64,000 nt of DNA from Gorsachius magnificus (lineage: Eukaryota; Chordata; Aves; Pelecaniformes; Ardeidae): NCBI GenBank assembly GCA_034008185.1, contig CM067109.1, forward strand, positions 60,938,801 through 61,002,800. The letters run 5' to 3'. Positions 1-13,463 of the stretch are shown in pieces (the stretch's first letter is position 1; each line of letters starts with the position of its first letter). Made by a program: the position numbers and the translations under genes. The notes below the pieces were generated by a model, which saw only the letters and a list, made by a program, of their open reading frames with translations, searched no databases and was not told where the DNA came from.

Positions 1-3000
1 GATAACAGAAAGTTCATACAGGATGAGATCAGAAGCACGTTCTGAGCTAATGTTTCAAGTTCATCAGAGTTAGATAGCTCTCCCTGGAGAAGCTATTGAC
101 ACTAATTCATGGCAGTTAGGCAACCACATAAAGCAGTGTGTCAGATTTTCTTTGGCAGGTTCATTCTGCAAGAGTATAAAATACCAAAAATAAATATTAC
201 AGAGAGGCACATGGTGGCACAGCACGAGTTGGAAAAGCCCACAAGAACTCCCAAGAGTCAAGCCATAAGCTGACTGTGCAGGTGATCCCAAAGAAGCAAC
301 AATAAAATCTTTATGCGCTGCTATCATTTTTTCTTTACAAGACATGTTATACAGGAAAATAATACAGACATAGTTTAGAATTTATCAAATAAGAATGAGT
401 GAGATTATGATGCATACTGCTCTGTTTCTAATATCAAATTTAATACATTACTAAAAGACTTGAAAAATAAGAATTGCAACCCTTCCTTAACAGATCTTTT
501 AATAGCATTTTAATATGCAAATATTGCAATTCTAAAGGTAATTTAGGTTAACTCAATTCACATATTATTTTAATTGCAAGTGTAAATCTCACATTGTAAT
601 TTAAATAAAGAAAATATTTCTCTGGTAATTTTGAAATATTATAGGGCCTTTGATAATGGGAACCTGATATCCTTAGCATTCTCATAAGAAAAAATAATAA
701 ATATTAATACGATTAGAGTAATCAGGGAGACTGATTAATGTGCTTATTACAGATTAAGTAGCCAAACACATACAATTGAATTACAAACCCTATGTGAAGG
801 GCAAAGACTCGTTAGAAGTGTCGTTATCCTGTGTCTTTGAAATTACCCCATATAGAAACACGGAAATCCTGAAAGCCAGGAAAGCACATGAGCTTAGAAG
901 GCAGAGCTTCCAGTCACGTAAAGGAAGCTGGAAACTACAGAAGAAAGTCAAAGGACGACGGGATTAGCAGAGTGGCTAAGATTATAGAGCTTCTGAAAAT
1001 TGGGAAATATAGAGGGCTCTGCACCCATTGTACAGAGGAGGCCAAGGTGGTGCAGTATGATCACCATGAAGAATTATAGTAGTTTGGAAGATATTGATGA
1101 CTGACATCAAAAAGTCTTTCTGTTTACAGACAAAACTAGTCTTCATTATGCCTTCTTTCTTCCTGACCACATAAATGAACAAATATAGGCTCTTTGAGGA
1201 ATAAGGCACCTGGCAATCCATAGACTTCCCTGTCTAATACAACTGACCATGAGATAGGTTCTTATCAGGCACTAAAGGCTGGTGGGCTGCAGACATGGAG
1301 GATCTATTTAATAAAATAAGCATGTATGTGTTCATGTATCTCTTTTGTCTTTACAGACTGGAACACTTATTCTGGTTTTAACACAGACTTGATTATAACC
1401 CCACACTGGCCTCAGAGAGGCATCAGCATCCTCTGGTAATTTTCCATGTGCTTTCCACACCCTGGAGGATCCAACAGTCTTGAATTCACCTGGTTAGTAC
1501 AGAAACACCACCCCCCTAGTTCCAGAGCCAGAGTCTTAGAATCTTATCTATCTGACCCAAATTGGATATGAAAGACTATACAGAAGATCTCAAAATGCAC
1601 TGTGCAGATGGTCTGACCTCTCAGACCTGTGGTTGCCCTTTGATATGAATGCAATAAAGAACACATTTGGCATTGATGTTCTTGCAAGTCGTAGATCTAC
1701 AAGAGCATCACCACATGGATAAGATGAGAAACACGTTCAAATAGGATGATAAATAGTCCCAGGAAAAAAAAATCTTAGCCACAAGGATGCTAACCACTGG
1801 CATTTTGCCATGGAGTTTAATATACCGTATATTATTTTTATTATTGAAGTACTTTCCTAATCTTCAGTAAGGTTTTTCATTGAACATCACAATGTAAGTG
1901 CTTAGCATCCAGCTGGATTTGATAGATGTACAACTGCCTTATAATATTATATAAAGTAATGTAAATTTCTATGCATAAGAAAGTGTCCTTAATATGAGTG
2001 CTCTGTGCTCAGAATATGGTTTCATAAGAATGTAAAACAGCAAAGAGGACTCCTTGAAGTTGTAATGGGCACAAATACTCCACTGGTTAGAAGGCTACAC
2101 TGAGTTTCAAAATAAAGTCTTTGACTTTTCAGGGGTACACCAGACACAGTGTCATACCTTTGTTTTCACTTATTTCCCATATACACATTCAAAGTTTAAT
2201 ACAAAGTAATAGAGACTAGCAATTTAATGTAAACACTGGGCTGATGTTTGATAATCAGGGGCCAAGAGTATCCATTATTAGAAAAAAAAATGGTTTTGAT
2301 GTAGTGCAATGCAGCTCTGCAGCTATCTTCCTCTTCTCTTCTTTCCTCACATGCAACATCAGTAAAAAACAGTTTCTGATACCAAGAGAAGAGAAAATGT
2401 GAGGACAGTGTAAAGAAGTCAGGAGGAGAAAAATTAATAAAGTTGCAAGCACTTGTTAGCTTTGTTCCAGGCTGTAAAGTTGAAAAGAATTTTTTCTTTT
2501 AAAGTACCAATTCAACAATAGGAAAAATTAAAAGTAAACCAATAAATCAAACAATTTGATTGCTCAAATAGACCGTATAGAAGACTGACTAGAGAAGTGT
2601 TATATGCTTCCTCCAAAAGGAATGCAACCAATATAACTAAGCCCTTTAGCTCTTTGAAATAGAATTTCCTTAATAAAAGTAAATATAATGGTAAACGCTT
2701 TATCTTATTGTCTGTCAGTTCAAGGGGTTTTTTTCTTCTTTGAAAAAAAATGTTATGTGACACCATTAATCAAAGTGAGATCTGTATGTTCAAAACAAGC
2801 TTTCTCCTATAGTTTTAACGGTTCACTATAAAATAACACTATGCTGAAATAGCATCATTAATTTTTTGTGATCTTTACATTTTTAACTCATTATATTAAT
2901 GATTTCAAAGTGCTGTTAGCATTAACAGCAGTATATATCCTAACCCAAATCATTTACAAGCTTCATAGCTTAGGTCATTGGTACAGAAAAAGCATTTAGC

Positions 3001-6000
3001 TTAGAATAAACCAGCCAGTCCCTTGCTCAAAAGGAAATGTAGGATGAATAATGACTTTTTATACATACATGTAAAATTAATTTGATGATAACTTCCAGCT
3101 AATTTAGACAATTCATAATGGTTTTTCTCTAGAGATAACTTGGGCTAATGTTACTAAGGAGTAGAGCTATGCATGACCCCATTTCTTTGCTATGTTTTAA
3201 GGAGTTATTTGTAGGCAAACTGCATCCCTGTCCTGTATATCTCTCTCCTGTTGCTGCCTAAAAGCAGTAGAAAGTAATTTGTTAGTGGAACAAATCTTCA
3301 TTGATTTGGATGTGTAGCTGTGGAAAGAACAAATCTGAGGAAATGTGAGCTGATAAGAAAGTCATACTTAATACATCAGATATTTTCATGCTATTTCTTT
3401 CATTGGTTCAGACTCAACACTGCTTGCTGGCACTGTCTTGCTCTTATATTTCTTCTTGTAATACATAATCTATAAGTCTGTAAAACGTGAATGGTCTGAG
3501 GCATCTTTTTCTAGAATGTTAATTCTTTAATCATTTAATGGACAATTTTTCTTAACCTGTGTTGCCCTTAACATTCCTATGACCTATTTGTTGCTGTCAT
3601 CTTTCAAAATTGCGGCCTTCACTGATACATTTGGCACACCACTTAGCCAGTATTCAGTTCACAGTGGATGCCATTATCACACTAAATGTAGCAAATTTTT
3701 CCAACATAGCAAATTTTATCACAAACCTGTCAGCTTATTACTTTTCCTAGGTTAAAAAAGCATATCTTTTTAGTTTACAGCTTAGTACTCTCTTGCTTTC
3801 CCTTGCTATCTATGTAATTCTGACAACATTGGAAGGGTCAGTCTCTCAGAAACTAATTGAATTAGAGAGATTTCATGATACAAAAAACAGCCTATAAGTT
3901 TTATACAGTTTCTAGATCTCTCAGGTTTCTGAACTGAATTAGAGGCAGGTGAGGGCCAAGAACCTAGTCAGGAAGCTAAAAAGGACAGAAATTACACACT
4001 TGAGGTTGTAATGTCTCAGCTTCCTAACAATACTTTTGCTGAACAATAACAAAATGTGTTTTATAACAAATAGTTTACTATTTTTATTTTGCTATGAAAA
4101 AGAAAAATATAATAAATTTTCAGTATAAATCAAACCTCCAAGTAAAAATAAAGTCCTTATAACACAATACTATTCCGGAGTTTTCAAAAGCCATGAAATT
4201 CTATTAGTTAGGAAAATATTTATCTTTTAAAATGTCTATGTTTTTTGTCTTTCTCCAGATTTGAAAACAAGAAAAGCAATTCCAAGCCCTATTCTGGAAG
4301 GATTTAAGAATCCAGCTTCCTTTTAAGCAGAAGTTTATCAGTCAATAAACATAAGATGAAATGAGTAAACTACATTTAAGTCTTGAATTATATAGCACTG
4401 ATGACATCCTGTGCACCAGATTTGTCCACTATTATTTTTTCAATAACAATTATTTGAGGTGAATTAAGAATTTTCTTTTTCCTTTTTCTGTTCACTCTTA
4501 GTTTAACAGCAGTCCTAGTCATGGACTAATCTTTATCCATTTATCTTATTTTAAATTATTCAATGCTGATAAAAGTGCAGGATTGGTGACCTTGCTATCT
4601 CGATACTGGACCTCTGTGTATTTTTCAATGGTGAAACATAAAACCCATATAATGTATTTTAGCTACACACTATGCTATCTTTTTCTTGACCCCTTCAATA
4701 GTTTGCTTCTCTGTCTACTGAGTGTCTCAATAAGTTTTCATTTATCATGGTAGTTTAATGCAACAGTACATGGTATATATGGGAATATCTAGATTCTGTA
4801 GGTGAAAAATTTTTATTTTTTAGAATAAGAAAGACATTGGTAATTAAAAAAAATCCTAAACGAGGCCCAAATGTTATGAAATATTCAAAAGCACTGCTGG
4901 TACACAGATTTTTCTGCCAGAGTTCTTTATAACCAACGAAGTCAGATTATGAATTATGACACTCTGGTATTACCTAACTGTGTCACACTTAGTAAAGCAT
5001 CAGAAAAACCTGTTCCCTTTTATTCAACATGTGAATATGTGAGAAAAAAAAAAAAAGAGCCCACAACATCCATTGCATATGCATTCAAAAGACAAGCAGA
5101 AATAAACTATTCTGATTATATTATTACATAAATATGATACATTATTTGCTCATCTCAGATTTCCTTGTTAAGATAACTGGAAGATTTCAGAAGATTGTAG
5201 GAGATTTTATTTCTTGTCCTACGAAAAGACTTGCTGAAATAAAATAATTTCACAGTATTACAAGAAACAATGTTGATTCATTGTAATTGATTCCTTTTGC
5301 TGTACCTGTTTCAATGCTTCAGTCTTGAAAATCATGATGACTTTAGTAACAATATTTGGAGTTAAACTAAAGTAGTCTATTTGTGCTGGATATCTAGCAG
5401 GCTGTATGAGACCAATAAAAATCTATCTTTCTGTGGATTGCTGTCAATTAACAGAAATGTCTCACTGTAGTCTAACTGACAATTTATTGCAAGCTGAGCA
5501 CAAAGACTGAAGAGAAAATGGTGACCCACTCTCAGTTGTCCTCACCTGACCATGAGTATTAGCCTTTATAACTATGAATCTTGAATAGCAAGAATGAGAC
5601 CCTTAACTGACTATTTAATGATGAGGCTGAGTATCTCTTGATAGAGCAAGTCATGAAGTAAGAATTTAGCACTTTGGGGAGTTTTAGAGCGTGGGTGCTG
5701 AGAGTCAGGACTGTGGTCTCACATGACCAGTTCTGATGTTGGGAAAGCCATGCCTTAACCAATCACCCATTGTTGAGATGTGCACCTTATTAGGGAGACA
5801 TTGTATGCAAATTAGCATCAAAATCTTGAAAGGAACATTGATTTCATATATGAAAAAATATCTTTACCAGCATTGTTTAGCTTTCACTGTCCACTATGGT
5901 GTATAGTCACTTGCTAGAGATAGAATGTCAAAAATAAGTTTAAGTAACCTGGCTTTAGTTGATTTAAGACAGCTCCTAAATATTATTTAAACAGCATTTC

Positions 6001-7376
6001 ACATTTAATAAGAAACACATTCTACTTCCTTAGGACACAAAAAGAATAAAAAATAAAAGTTCTTAAGTAGAACAGCAGAATCTCTCCATTTTACCTACAC
6101 ACAGCTTGCTGAACAGAGAGTTGAAAATAGCTAGACCTGAGAGGGAAAAAACTGAAGAGTGTTTTAACAGTGAAGTAAAACCACAACTAATGACTTTAGG
6201 AGACAGGAGCTAGGTGGACAAGCAAAGCATTACATTTTTAAATATATGATATTTGGCTTCACCTCCCAAGTAAGAGGGCTGGCACTGATTCAAAAAGGCT
6301 GGTCTGGCATGCTTGTGCCTCTGAGAGGGACCACACTGCCTGATGGAAACAACCACAAAAGCCGCAGCAAGAGCAGAGCCTTCCAAAGGCAACAAAAAAG
6401 CAACCAGACTGGCAATTAGACCATGCCAGCGCTTGGCCTTGGTGAAGAGAAGGCAGACATCTGAAATGGCTCATCTGTCCACAGGAGAGACGGGTCTAGC
6501 AACCAGCAGATGGGACAAAGTAGAGTAGCCATCAGATAACAGAGGGAAGCATTTCGAGCATGGATGACCTCCTCCCCTACTGCCAACATAACAAACATGA
6601 TAGGAGGTTTACACATATTTCTACATCTTGAAAATAATATTTTTACAGTGTTCATTGAAACCTAAGACAGCTGTGCAAAACATCCTTGCACGTGAAACGT
6701 AAGGGAGAGTATGGATTTTTATGTCTATGCAGTCTCTATCCTGGAAGCTATTTTGCCATACATGGAATCCTCTTTTGATCTCACTGGTTGCCAAAGAATG
6801 CACATTTTAAGTGTTTTCCCTTGTGCCATGTGATAAACTGCACTGTAGGCCGGATTTCTTTGTTGCAGATATCTCTGGAGCCTACAGGCACTGTGGCTTC
6901 CTTAAACATCTGTTTTAAAATACCACTTTTCCCAATTCAGTATGAGCTTTCTTCCTCTTCTGTTGGCTTGCTGTTTCAGTCCAATAATTTAAGAAAATAA
7001 AATAAACAACTGTTGATGAAACAAGTGGTTAAGAAGGACCAAGAGCTTTTATATCTTAGCTTTGATGGAAACTGAAAATTTATCCAAACCTAACTGGTCA
7101 CCTTTTACATATTTTCTATATCAAAGATCACATGAATGTCAATTTCTTGGACAGTATAAAAATTGGATTGCTCTAATAGCAGATACTGAGTTTAAATGAC
7201 AAAGTAATTGTTTCTAGCCTCCATGTTTCAGAAGATGATGCTAAAATAGATGATACATAGCACAGTCTCATCAAGCCTAATGCAAAACATGTAGTTGCCA
7301 GCAGCATGAAGCCTCTCTTTAATTCAGTCACGTTGTTCTTCTGGAATATCCTTGTAGAAAAAAAATTATGAACTAT
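1..7376. other. AT-rich unique sequence, no gene recognised
   Basis: I see no coding region, RNA gene or identifiable transposon in this stretch. Open frames are short (up to about 90 codons), have no recognisable domain, and often overlap frames on the opposite strand, as expected from chance. The segment 6210-6655 has several overlapping open frames on both strands because it is locally richer in GC and poor in stop codons; none of them resembles a protein I know. An octamer-type ATGCAAAT lies at 515-522, and another at 5805-5812 sits inside an ATGC/GCAT inverted pair, but such motifs are frequent in DNA of this composition. It is most likely intergenic or intronic. Confidence 0.6.
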
Positions 7377-7960
7377 GGGCTAAATAAGTGGACGGTGAGA
7401 TGAAATGAAAACTACTAAATTGCTGGGCTCAAAGGATTGTGATCAGCACCAAAAGTCCAGCTGGAGGCCAGTATGCAGTGGAGTACCCCAGGGGTGGATA
7501 CTGGGGCCAACAGTATTTAATATCTTCCTAAATGACCCAGATGTTGGGCCAGAGTGCACTCTCAGCAGGTTTGCATTAATCAGAGTTTTTAACTTGGAGA
7601 AGGGTCAGAGGGACTTTATGAGTGATTGTTAATATCATATGGGGATGGGGGGGAGGTGGCAGAAAGAAGACAGAGGCAGGCTCTTCTCGGTGGTGCCCAG
7701 CTGCAGGACAGAGGGCAATGGGCACAAATTGAAATACTGGAAATTCCATTTAAATATAAGAAAAAAAAAAACCAAATCCCAACATTTCTATTGTGAGTGT
7801 GATCAGACCCTGGCACAGATTGCCCAGAGAGGCTGTGGAGTCTCTCTCCCTGGAGATACTGAAACCAGCTTCCTGCTGTAGCTGACCCTGCCTGGGCAGA
7901 CATGGGACTAGGAGAGCTGCCTGCCAGCTTCAGCCACTGTGTAGTTCTGTGATTGTGTGA
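7377..7960 (+). mobile_element. CR1 LINE 3' fragment with internal deletion
   Basis: This is a 5'-truncated, degraded CR1 non-LTR retrotransposon in plus orientation. The first part (about 7405-7575) translates to the conserved reverse-transcriptase stretch of CR1 ORF2. SGVPQG, LGP and FNIFLNDPD can be read, followed by [10 protein letters not shown], where intact elements have a GxECTLSKFADD-like sequence. Near 7583-7595 the homology jumps directly to the later 'LEKGQRD' region, so several hundred bases of the usual element are missing. The distal part (7640-7880) carries the C-terminal RNGHKLK-like and LAQIAQRG segments with an A-run that breaks the frame. The end, near 7944-7960, is a decayed ATTCTGTG-type terminal repeat, which fixes the orientation. 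It is non-functional. Divergence from the well preserved copies at 50-52 kb suggests an old insertion. Confidence 0.9.
7405..7632 (+). pseudogene. CR1 ORF2 reverse transcriptase remnant
   Basis: This 75-codon open frame lies inside the CR1 fragment. Residues 17-57 or so are the recognisable part: a [11 protein letters not shown] segment, then [14 protein letters not shown] and ECTLSRFA. In the CR1 clade this block lies around the catalytic palm of the reverse transcriptase. The aspartate pair of the catalytic FADD box is absent, because the internal deletion begins just after the FA position. The frame has no meaningful start codon and is a transposon relic, not a host gene. Confidence 0.85.
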
Positions 7961-10900
7961 ACATGGTGGAAACATATCAATAAACATACTGCTGTCATTC
8001 TTTCTGACTGATGCTGAATGAAAGAATTGTGAAAATGCTTATCTGCTACTACAACCAACTTTTCTGGATACCACCAGTTACCACCAGGACACACACCATC
8101 TAGGTGCATTCAGGTACAGAGCTGTTAATGTAGGTTCAGTTTAGGTTTCATCTTTCATTAAAATAAGCATGGAATCCTGGTGAATATAAGATACCTTGTC
8201 CCACGATGATTACTGCAGAATAAGACATTCTTAGTCTTTTCTACAAGAAAGCTGAAATACTAGCATGAACAGGGCTGCAAGAGAAAGTTGTAGGAGTATA
8301 TTCCATAGGTACACAAACAAACTCTAGGAAGACTGCAAGCTTTGAAATTTATTTGTTTCTGCCCTAGAGAGGTAGCATTTCTATGCATGTCTCCAGTCTG
8401 TACTTTACTGGGGAAATTTTTATTCATGTGATATCTTCATGAATAAGCCCTCATCCTAAATTATATGCTTACTAACTTTTTTTGTCACTTCATCTTTCAC
8501 AGTGTCATCTTTGTCATCCTAATATCCCATTCTTTTCTTCAAAGACGGATCTTTAGTTGGCTTTTAAAGATGAACAGCAACTAGAATACACATTTTTCTG
8601 CAGAAGGTATTCTAACTTCACTGAAGTTTTTGAGGACACTACTTAAAATGCCTTAAAGAAACTTGATTTTCAGATAGTAAATACAGACTCCTTGAGAAGA
8701 AAACTAAACATGAGCTCAAACACAAAAACCATTGCCTTAAAGTTGAGCAACCAAAATCTGAATATCTAGTCAGGCACTAGTTCCCTCTGAAACAGCCAGT
8801 GAAATCACTTTTCCCTCTGGCCATGGTTATTGGCTGGTAAGACCTACTTTCGTCTTTACTGTCTAGCATGTCATATGTGGCAATTTGATGAGCATACCTG
8901 CAGTACGAAATGTCTTCAGAAGCTTTGTTTCTTCTGGCTGGTAGTCCCATGCTCACCACTACAAAACTTTGTGGGAGAGATAAAATACAAGAGCAGAAGC
9001 AGACTGGAGCTGTGAGGTCATCACACTGGACATCAGTATCTTGCTAAATCATTCCTTGTTACAAATGCACAACTTTTCCTTTTTAAAATGGACATAAGAA
9101 AGTGGATGTCAGTTTGAAATTCTGAGTTAATCACATGAATGGTTATTTAAGTTCAAAGGAGTGGCAAGATATATTTATTTTAGTTAGAGAATTCCAAGTC
9201 AGATGCAAGCTGGAAAAGCTATATGTAATTCGTGATTCACTGTCAGTTTTAGAATCAGGGCCACAGTTTCCTGAAGGGGTAGAAAAGGAGGAGGCAGTAA
9301 GAATGCTCCGATGATCAATTACTACTTACGTGTACAACAGCATTCCCTTTTTGGAAAGGTGGTAAATTTAAAACCAAGAAAGGTTCTGCAGAACAAAACC
9401 TAACTCACTTTGGGTGAAGCCAAAACCCCATGATGTATTGTTAGCTAGGGAATGTGATTAATGTAAAGAATGTCAAAATAGGGAAAACGTGCCTTTTCGA
9501 GCTTTAGCACATAAATAGCAAACACAAAATATGTGCTGCTTCTACTAAAACATATCCAATACCTAACTTTCATACTAAGTTCCTGTACTGCAGTTTATCT
9601 CACCTGACTAACCCTGTTAGTCATAGCTTTATGCATTTACCTTAATGACTGTTGGAGCTGAGCAAAACACAGAAACACTTTGGCCACGTTATTTTTCAAG
9701 AAAAAGGTATTGCCATAGTATTTCTGACAAAAGTTGTGAATATACTTTTCTCCCATGATTTATCAGAAGCACTTAATGTACATGAGGGATAGTTTTTTAG
9801 TTAGCTGAAGTTTTAAAAATATATTTAAGTTAGCTACAACCACTCTAATCACATGCTCCACCACAAGCTGACACATATTTTCAGAGACCTGATTCTACAT
9901 AGATTTCAGGTAATCATGATCAAAGCTTTCCTCCATGGCCTGTTTAGTTGGTTGTTTTTAAAGTGAATTTAGATTGGCAATCTCCATTTCACATACTTTT
10001 GCCCTGTCATTACATACAGGCAGTTCTGGATTTCTAGTGTGAGCACATCCCCTTCATCACGTTATACCAGAGCTCTGTTTAGCCTTTTTTCTTGCTAAAT
10101 ATCTTCATCACTACCATGACTCTGTTGCACAGCTGAAAGCAATGATTTTCCTTACTCTGTGCTGATCAGGTTTTATATATCAGATCCAAAAAGTTTACCT
10201 GACTGTATTTCATGTTGTCTTTTTTAAGTTGGAGATAAACTTGTAGATACTCTAAATTAGCGTAAGTGCAGTGGCATATGTGTGCGTGTGTGTGCAGGCA
10301 AGAGACAGATTGCACACAAAGAATATGAAACAGCACCCCTTAGTGTCCAGTTCAATCAGTTGCACCAAAACCATGAAAAAACCTAAAAATAGAGCAGACT
10401 TGAATTTATTGAAGCCTCTGAAAACAGACTTCCTTTAAAATCAATGCTATCACAGAAGAAATAGTAGGAAAGCACAAACTTTTCAACTATACCTACTAGA
10501 CCTACATAACACACAAAGAATACTGCTGCTCTCTGTAAAATATTAAGAAAAATATAATTAGGTCATATAAAGGGTGGTAGTATCAAAGGAAAATGTAAAG
10601 GATTCTCAAAGGAGACAGATGATGGTGAAGGTTCTTTTTGTACATCTTAGGCTAACATCAAAGAAAACTTCCTTCAGAGAAGCTCCACCTATTTGTGGAC
10701 TACTTCCCAGAGGTATGGTAGAAAGACCAAATCTTAGCATCATGGACATCCATTTTAGTGTGTTCTTGACCACAACGCTCAGTTAGCAGATGACTTTATT
10801 TTCTATGAACTGGATTCTCAAAGTGGTGAATAAAATCAGCTTCCTCTGCCCTCAGCAGGAATATCAGATTTGTGTATGATACCTACATTTTTGAAAATCA

Positions 10901-11939
10901 AGATTTAGTTCTTTTCAGACTAATTTGTGTTCAGAAAAAATATTTAATTAAATAGTTAATGAGCATAAGAGGCAACAAAGCATTGAAAATAAGTTTACAA
11001 ACATGAAAAAGAATCTTTTCAAGGACCTTTCCTGAATTGTGGGTATTTTGGGCTGTCAAACAAGGTAATTTTTTAAACAGGACATTTTCACAAATGTAGG
11101 CTGCAAACCTAAGACATAAAAAATTCCAGTCAAATGCTGCCAAAGGAACATATAAATTCAGGAACAACTTGCACAAAACAGAGTTTGTGAGCATAGTTGC
11201 TACCTGATTTTTCTAATGGCCAAAACTGAGAACCATCCAACACAGAAATTTGTTGCCTACCTGCTGACAAATGTTCCCTTCCCATGGTCTCCTCCACAAC
11301 GTGTCTTTGAGGCCACCTGGGTCTCTGACCCTCCTAGAGTATGCCTTTTGAACAGAGCACTTAAGATACACAAACCATATGCTAACATTAACTGTTAATC
11401 TAGATCTTAAAAATATAACACTTAAAACTTCTTCAGCATCTTCTTTAGGCCACTGAAGGTAAAAATTACGCAGCAGGGAATGGCAACAGAACTAGGAGGA
11501 AATGAAGGGACATGAGTAGGTATTGTGTAGCCTGAAAAAGAAGTTCTGATTTTTCTATCCTGCCACTCAGATTGGTCCCAGCCAGAAGAGCAGCAAGCCA
11601 TTGCAGCTGAAGCATGACAGTAGTCCACAGATGCACGTGGAAGTGTCTGTCTCCTTGTCCAAACTGAACAAAACACATCAGCTAGGAAGAGCAACAGACA
11701 GGCTAGAAGAACACATCAGGGTGACAATATATCACCCCATTAAACACTTTCCCAGAATCCATACAATCAAGTTGAGAAGGAGGCATGCTGTGCTCCTCAT
11801 TATGGAGGAAATGGTTTCACGACCTTCCAGTTCTAAGAGATAACCTTTGTTCTACCATAGCTTTCAGCTAAAATGTATACAGAAAAACACCAGATAATAA
11901 TAGCCAAGTCAGAAACGGTCCATCGTGGCTGATATTTCT

Positions 11940-12013
11940 GGGGTTTGTTTTGGCTTTGGGGTTTGTTGGGGTTTTTTTTTCCCCACACACAAAAGACTTC
12001 TTTTTTCCCCCCC
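11940..12013. repeat. G-run then T/C-run low-complexity patch
   Basis: The patch begins with plus-strand G runs spaced by T-rich linkers (GGGG at 11940-11943, 11958-11961 and 11968-11971, with a GG at 11952-11953). It then switches to a T tract followed by CCCC, a short CA-rich spacer, and another T tract followed by a run of seven Cs ending near 12013. It is low-complexity sequence with a strand-asymmetric G-to-C switch. It could fold back on itself through the G-run and C-run segments, but I claim no function. Confidence 0.6.
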
Positions 12014-12721
12014 ATGCATGTTCTCAGAAGTACCGAATTGAGACCAGGGATAAATTACATTATTTTACTACACTTAGCATCTCTCTCCTACTGTTTCTCA
12101 CCATCACCTGTGACATTTCAAAACCATATTTTTTTTCTTAACACCAGCTAGCACAATGCAGTTCTGCAATGTGCACTGCCTTTGGAAGGCAATGCAATAC
12201 TGACTTGTAGCATATGTAAGCCTGTGTATATCCCAAGATACTGAGAATAGTCATTCCCTTATTTCAGATGGCCTAAAACCATACAGAATTCAGAGTTTCA
12301 AAACCATCAAAACATAATTGCTAAGATTGCTAAACTACTGAACCAACCTTTTGCATCAAAAGCTGTAAGTCATCAAAAAGGTTGATAATGAATAGGCTTT
12401 TTTCCAAAGAATTTTGATCTGATTCAGGATGCAAAACCAAATACATAGACAACTCTGCATAAAAGTTCTGAGAAGAAAAGGGGTCAAGTTTAATCTCTCA
12501 TATTTCTGGAATCTACATGGTATGTGTGACCATTCTTATCTCTATTCTGTATTTCTTGTAAGATAAGCTCTAACAAATATATCAACAATATTGCACTGTT
12601 ATATAAATCAACTTTTGTTTGTTTTTTTCAGAATTTATTCTCACTAAATAAAAATATGAGGTAACTGCCTAAATTACAAAAACTAATTAAGGTAACGACC
12701 ATTTGCTCAATGAACTGCATC

Positions 12722-12750
12722 GGGGTGGGGTGGGGAGGGTGGGGTGGGGG
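12722..12750 (+). other. putative G-quadruplex motif
   Basis: The plus strand has G runs of 4, 4, 4, 3, 4 and 5 separated by single T or A bases, which easily satisfies the standard four-tract, short-loop G-quadruplex pattern. A few more GGG and GG groups follow to about 12761. It lies in otherwise AT-rich DNA with no gene recognised nearby, so there is no evidence that it is a promoter element. It may simply be a degenerate GGGGT microsatellite. Confidence 0.7.
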
Positions 12751-13240
12751 TGCTGGTGGGTGTTCCTGGCCTAGAAAAAAAACCAGTTCATTTATTTGCA
12801 AACTCAAAATGAGATACTGCAAAACAAAACACATACTCAAGCAATGGGTACATAGCAGCTCTACTTTGAAAGCAGTGTTATACTGTACTTAGCTTTTTTT
12901 TTTTCATCCTAAACAGTGCTAATCTTGTAAGTGGTCTCTAGAAAAGTTAAAGAACTCCCACTGAAAACACATCATGAGAGCTATTATTCAATCTCAGACA
13001 GGTATATATTATGATGAGCTTTGAACACAATTGATATGATACGGACTCTGAATTGCAAGTTCAGAGAATTATCTCAATATTTCAATCAAACATGCAAACA
13101 TGCTTTGTCCCCCCAGAATCTACAACTCAGAGTGATATGATTATACCTCCCATGTAGAAAGGTTGTGTTGTGCCTCCAGCTATTACAGAGAAGAAAGTGG
13201 TTCTTGCAGAAAATCTTTTTATTTCTGTTCTCTTGGTTAG

Positions 13241-13463
13241 ATGTTGAAACTCAGAGAAAAAGATTACAATCTGAAAAACACGCAGAATTATTTTTCCTAT
13301 TTCAAGGCAGCAGAAGATCCTTCTCCCATATTTAAAACTTCATTTAATCAGACTCAAAGACGGGATTTGTTGGCAGCAGAGTTCATAAACTTTACTAATA
13401 CTAGACTTTGCCAAATGTGTTTTGACAAATTCATCTTCCCCCCTTTACTTGACAAAGTGTTAG
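13241..13463 (+). other. candidate exon-like open frame (speculative)
   Basis: A pyrimidine-rich stretch at about 13214-13236 leads into a TTAG acceptor-like site at 13237-13240. An uninterrupted 74-codon frame follows, starting with ATG at 13241 (MLKLREKDYN...), and reaches a TTAG|GTAAAC donor-like site at 13463/13464. The frame stays open to 13480. The translation has a fairly even amino-acid mix (for example TNTRLCQMCFDKFIFPP) and is not low-complexity. I do not recognise the sequence or any domain. Acceptor-frame-donor combinations of this length occur by chance in 64 kb, so this is a lead, not a gene call. Confidence 0.12.

Noticed and set aside
515..522. ATGCAAAT octamers at 515, 5805, 27256 and 37198 as POU sites
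   Set aside because: Four hits of an AT-rich 8-mer in 64 kb are compatible with chance; only the 27-kb one has supporting motifs nearby and is mentioned there.
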